This document shows positions 61,320 through 64,000 of a stretch of 64,000 bases of DNA, in pieces. Made by a program: the position numbers and the translations under genes. The stretch comes from Actinomycetota bacterium (lineage in GTDB: Bacteria > Actinomycetota > AC-67). The notes under the pieces are model-generated. The model was not told where the DNA came from, ran no database searches, and saw only the letters and a list, made by a program, of their open reading frames with translations. The number at the start of each line of letters is the position of its first letter. The stretch's first letter is position 1. The stretch covers positions 1-64,000 of the forward strand of contig JBAZZY010000013.1 of assembly GCA_041658565.1 (NCBI GenBank), given 5' to 3'.

Positions 61320-61850
61320 CTAACGCGACGACGGAACGAACGGGAAGGTGGCCAGAGTCCCGTAGCGAGGCGCACCGCCCCCCAGGCGACTCTCAAACAG
61401 CACCACGCGATTCACGATGAACCCCAAGGGGGCCACTCGATGCCCCGACAGGTCGACGGCCTGCGGCCTGGACAAGCGCCCGAGGGTGACGTGGGGGCGG
61501 AACGGCTTGGACTCGCCCGAGGCAAATGCTTGGAGGTTTCCAATCACAGACTCGGCCAGCGACCGCAATCCGCCGGCCTGGTCCGACAAACCCGCCCACA
61601 GGACTCGCGCGCGCCGCTCCGACGGGAACGCGCCGAGTCGATCGAGAGAGACCGGGAAGTCCTCCATCGACTCAACGGCATCCGCAACCGCGCGCGACAC
61701 CACGGCCACCTCGGAGTCCTCCACCGAGCCCAAGAAAGAAAGGGTCAGGTGAAGATTGTCGCGCGGCACCCAGCGTGCCTCCGGCGCGAGATCCTCGAGC
61801 CCGGCCCGCGCGCGCCATAGCTCGTCCTTCACGTCGGACGGCAATTCCAC
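61320..61850 (-). CDS. thpR: RNA 2',3'-cyclic phosphodiesterase (ThpR/LigT)
   Basis: A 176-residue 2H phosphoesterase. The two HxTx motifs are HLTLSFLG and HVTLGRLS. The family's usual start (M)RLFVAVELP is coded here as CGG CTG TTT GTT GCG GTG GAA TTG, and the GTG used is only the first standard codon. The true start is probably the CTG four codons earlier (61862), which lies 11 bases after GGAGGAGGAG. It overlaps or abuts cinA, in an operon with pgsA. Confidence 0.85.
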   Translation of the reverse strand: MELPSDVKDELWRARAGLEDLAPEARWVPRDNLHLTLSFLGSVEDSEVAVVSRAVADAVESMEDFPVSLDRLGAFPSERRARVLWAGLSDQAGGLRSLAESVIGNLQAFASGESKPFRPHVTLGRLSRPQAVDLSGHRVAPLGFIVNRVVLFESRLGGGAPRYGTLATFPFVPSSR

Positions 61851-61867
61851 CGCAACAAACAGCCGGG

Positions 61868-63112
61868 CTACGACTCCTCCTCCAGCAGGGAGAGACGAAC
61901 CAGGTTCAGGGCCGCGGTCGTCGCAAGCGTCCGGATCATCGAACGATCACCGGGCACCCTGATCTCCCGCACGATGCTTCCCGCCGGACCCACAACGGCG
62001 ATCACCACGGTCCCGACCGGCCGACCCTGCTCCTGGGGACCGGCAACCCCGGTGACCGCGACCGCCACGTCGCACGCCAGCCGCGCGCGCGCGCCCTCGG
62101 CCATAGCCAGCGCTACCGGCGCACTCACCGGTCCGTTCTCGGCCAGCACCGGGTTCGCGACGCCCAGCACCGCTTCCTTCACCTCCGAGCCGTACGCAAC
62201 CACGGCCCCGCAAAACCACCGTGACGCCCCCGGTACAGAAACCAGGCGACTGCTGAGCAGGCCGCCGGTCACCGATTCCGCGCATCCCAGCGTCCAGCCG
62301 CGCGCCAGGAGCATCTCCGCAACAACCGACTCCAGCGTGACGTCGCCGGACCCAACCACCGCGCGCCCGAGTGTCTCTCGAACCGCCGACTCCGCCGCGC
62401 CCAACCTCTCATCCACATCGCCTTCGCTTTGCGCCTTCGCCGTCAGGCGCACTCGCACTTCGCCGCCGGCGGCCAGAAAGGCCATCGTCACGCCATCGCC
62501 GAGGGAATCCCAGATTGGTGCGAGCGAAGTGGCGACCGAACTCTCTCCGACTCCGGCGACCCGCACGATTCGTGAGCGGATGACAACATCTCCCCCGGCG
62601 CGCGCCAGGAGATCCGGAATGACCGCGCGCGCCAGCATGTCGCGCATCTCGGACGGCACGCCGGGAATCGCGTAGACGACACGCCCCTCGTGTTCGACGA
62701 TCAGCCCCGGGGCGGTCCCGAAGGTGCGGTCGATCACGCGCGCGCCCTCGGGAACGTCAGCCTGGCGCACGTTCATCTCCGGCATCGGGCGTCCAAGGCT
62801 CCCGAATTGCTCCCGCAAACTCTGCTCGATCTCGGAGCTGCGGCGCAGCGGTCGACCCAGCGCGGTAGCGATTGCCTCTCGCGTCACGTCATCCTGCGTC
62901 GGACCCAGCCCTCCGGTCAGGATGACTGCGTCGGCTCGGTCCAACCCCTCGGTGATCGCAGCGGCGATGCGCTCGGGATTGTCTCCCACGACAACCTGCC
63001 GGCGACAGTCCACGCCGGCGTCGGCCAAGGCGCGCGCAATCATCGCTGCGTTGGTGTTGATGATGTCGCCGAGCAGTAACTCGGTGCCGACCGCGACGAC
63101 CTCAGCGCGCAT
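61868..63112 (-). CDS. cinA: CinA family protein with nicotinamide-nucleotide amidase domain
   Basis: A 414-residue two-domain protein. The N-terminal molybdopterin-binding-like domain starts AEVVAVGTELLLGDIINTNA and contains the NGGLGPTQDD-like GGLGPTQDDVT motif; the C-terminal domain has CAESVTGGLLSSRL with the amidase Ser, and GVAGPQEQGRPVGTV. It recycles NMN by deamidation; the two domains are complete. ATG start, overlapping pgsA by 11 bases. The pgsA-cinA-recA order is widespread in Gram-positives. Confidence 0.95.
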   Translation of the reverse strand: MRAEVVAVGTELLLGDIINTNAAMIARALADAGVDCRRQVVVGDNPERIAAAITEGLDRADAVILTGGLGPTQDDVTREAIATALGRPLRRSSEIEQSLREQFGSLGRPMPEMNVRQADVPEGARVIDRTFGTAPGLIVEHEGRVVYAIPGVPSEMRDMLARAVIPDLLARAGGDVVIRSRIVRVAGVGESSVATSLAPIWDSLGDGVTMAFLAAGGEVRVRLTAKAQSEGDVDERLGAAESAVRETLGRAVVGSGDVTLESVVAEMLLARGWTLGCAESVTGGLLSSRLVSVPGASRWFCGAVVAYGSEVKEAVLGVANPVLAENGPVSAPVALAMAEGARARLACDVAVAVTGVAGPQEQGRPVGTVVIAVVGPAGSIVREIRVPGDRSMIRTLATTAALNLVRLSLLEEES

Positions 63113-63680
63113 CGCGAAGCAGGCCCGGCGCGCGGAGAAGGTACTGGGCGCCGGAGATCACGGTGAGCGCCACCGCGACGGACAGCACCGACACCTCGAG
63201 CCATCCCGGCACGGTCCCGGCCGGCAAGATGTACAGCGGCACGGCCACGACCTGCGTGGCGGTCTTCGCCTTCCCCGCGATGCTGGCGGGGAATCCGCGA
63301 CCGCGGCGATCCGCGGCGAAACGCAGAACCGTCACAGCTGCTTCGCGCGCCACGATCACCGCCGCCGCCCACGCCGGAAAGCGCCCGACGATCACCAGCG
63401 CGCCCATCGACGCAAGCACGAGGATCTTGTCGGCAATCGGATCCCACAGTTGCCCGGCAGCCGAAACCAACTGCATCTTGCGAGCCGCGAAGCCGTCGAG
63501 TCCGTCGGTGAGCGCCGCCACACAAAAAGCGAAGAACGCGATCCACGACGCCGCTTCTGTGCGCTCGAGCGTCAGCGCTACGACCGGCACGACAAGGACA
63601 ACGCGCACAACCGTGAGCACCGCCGGCCAGTGGATGCGCGGACGCGACCCCGGCGCGCGTGGTTCGATTCCCCCAATCAA
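63102..63680 (-). CDS. pgsA: CDP-diacylglycerol-glycerol-3-phosphate 3-phosphatidyltransferase
   Basis: A 192-residue membrane enzyme making phosphatidylglycerol phosphate. The CDP-alcohol motif is complete (DGLDGFAARKMQLVSAAGQ then LWDPIADK). Five to six membrane segments. TTG start overlapping the RodZ-like gene stop. Position next to cinA and recA, and the separate PIP synthase at 24 kb, support the glycerol-phosphate role. Confidence 0.92.
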   Translation of the reverse strand: MIGGIEPRAPGSRPRIHWPAVLTVVRVVLVVPVVALTLERTEAASWIAFFAFCVAALTDGLDGFAARKMQLVSAAGQLWDPIADKILVLASMGALVIVGRFPAWAAAVIVAREAAVTVLRFAADRRGRGFPASIAGKAKTATQVVAVPLYILPAGTVPGWLEVSVLSVAVALTVISGAQYLLRAPGLLRDAR

Positions 63681-64000
63681 CTGTCGATCCGACCTTCGGG
63701 CCCGAAACGTGCCAGCGTGACTGTTCCGGGCTCACCGAGCGTTCCGAGTTCTTCACCGTTCAATGTCACACGAACGGTCCCTGCGTTCGCCGCCGCAACC
63801 TCGACCACGGCTAGCGCGCGAAACGTCCGGCGCGCGCCGGACGCAAGTATCCCCTCGAAGACCTCCTCGTCGTCGGCCCGCACCGTGAGGCTTGTGTCGG
63901 CAAGCGCCTCAACGACGAGTTCGACCCGGGCGTTCTCGACCGTGACAACGGATGGAGTCGGGCTCGCCGATGCGGGCACGGACGATACACTCGACGGGTC
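63677..64000 (-). CDS. RodZ-like protein, C-terminal part (runs off the window)
   Basis: The last 107 residues of a protein whose start lies beyond the window end. A Pro/Ser/Thr-rich linker (VPASASPTPSVV) leads into a strand-rich domain with the DUF4115 pattern (VEALADTSLTVRADDEEVFEGIL, ANAGTVRVTLNGEELGTLG), the periplasmic end of RodZ. The helix-turn-helix and membrane parts would be upstream. RodZ links MreB to the envelope; in this neighbourhood it is a common helix-turn-helix gene before pgsA. Confidence 0.8.
   Translation of the reverse strand, partial: DPSSVSSVPASASPTPSVVTVENARVELVVEALADTSLTVRADDEEVFEGILASGARRTFRALAVVEVAAANAGTVRVTLNGEELGTLGEPGTVTLARFGPEGRIDS

Overview
The window reads as a piece of an Actinomycetota chromosome, high in G+C. 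The gene order is the evidence. One block runs thrS - HIT protein - PIP synthase - acyltransferase - PimA-type glycosyltransferase - pdxS - pdxT - YebC - ruvCAB - yajC - secDF - apt - rel - dtd - hisS - aspS - rarA. A second runs rodZ-like - pgsA - cinA - recA - recX - rny - miaB - miaA - dapF - dapL - hflX, then lexA, nrdR and nrdJ. Both are actinobacterial neighbourhoods. RNase Y, a SpoVS-like protein, a DapL-type aminotransferase, a ThrRS with no TGS domain and the absence of alaS beside DUF948/DUF6167 point to a deep or poorly sampled lineage rather than a typical Streptomyces or Mycobacterium relative. LexA boxes of the CGAAC-N4-GTTCG type fit as well.

Layout. 1-1.3 kb: a LuxR-type response regulator with a degenerate receiver, and a weakly supported hypothetical gene. 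1.3-17.8 kb: a long minus-strand run of translation, stringent-response, Sec, Holliday-junction and vitamin B6 genes, many with 1-4 base stop/start overlaps. 17.9-22 kb: secreted alpha/beta hydrolase, Fic protein with a repeat-rich promoter, HtpX and LemA. 22-29.3 kb: phosphatidylinositol mannoside genes and thrS, interrupted by a plus-strand EF-G-like gene. 29.5-31.4 kb: an IS1634-type insertion sequence with recognisable terminal inverted repeats.

31.4-41.8 kb is an accessory island ending at the 3' end of a tRNA-Val gene. It holds a four-gene operon, hsdR-hsdM-hsdS plus a 1090-residue SF2 helicase with a probable C-terminal nuclease domain. Divergent from it is a two-gene unit: a small membrane-anchored protein and an Endonuclea_NS_2-like nuclease. 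This is the best candidate in the window for an undescribed defence arrangement. 41.8-46.5 kb carries four tRNA genes (Val-CAC, Val-GAC, Cys-GCA, Gly-GCC), a secreted Calx-beta-like protein and a secreted GH26-type glycoside hydrolase.

46.6-64 kb returns to core genes: dut-nrdJ-nrdR behind a pair of NrdR boxes; lexA and a divergent LysM gene sharing three LexA boxes; hflX, dapL, dapF, miaA, miaB, spoVS, rny, recX, recA, thpR, cinA, pgsA, and the end of a RodZ-like gene that runs off the window. Further LexA-type boxes lie in front of ruvC and recA, so the window contains the SOS repressor and several of its targets. Almost all genes are on the minus strand; the exceptions are the response regulator, the EF-G-like gene, lexA and a few island genes.
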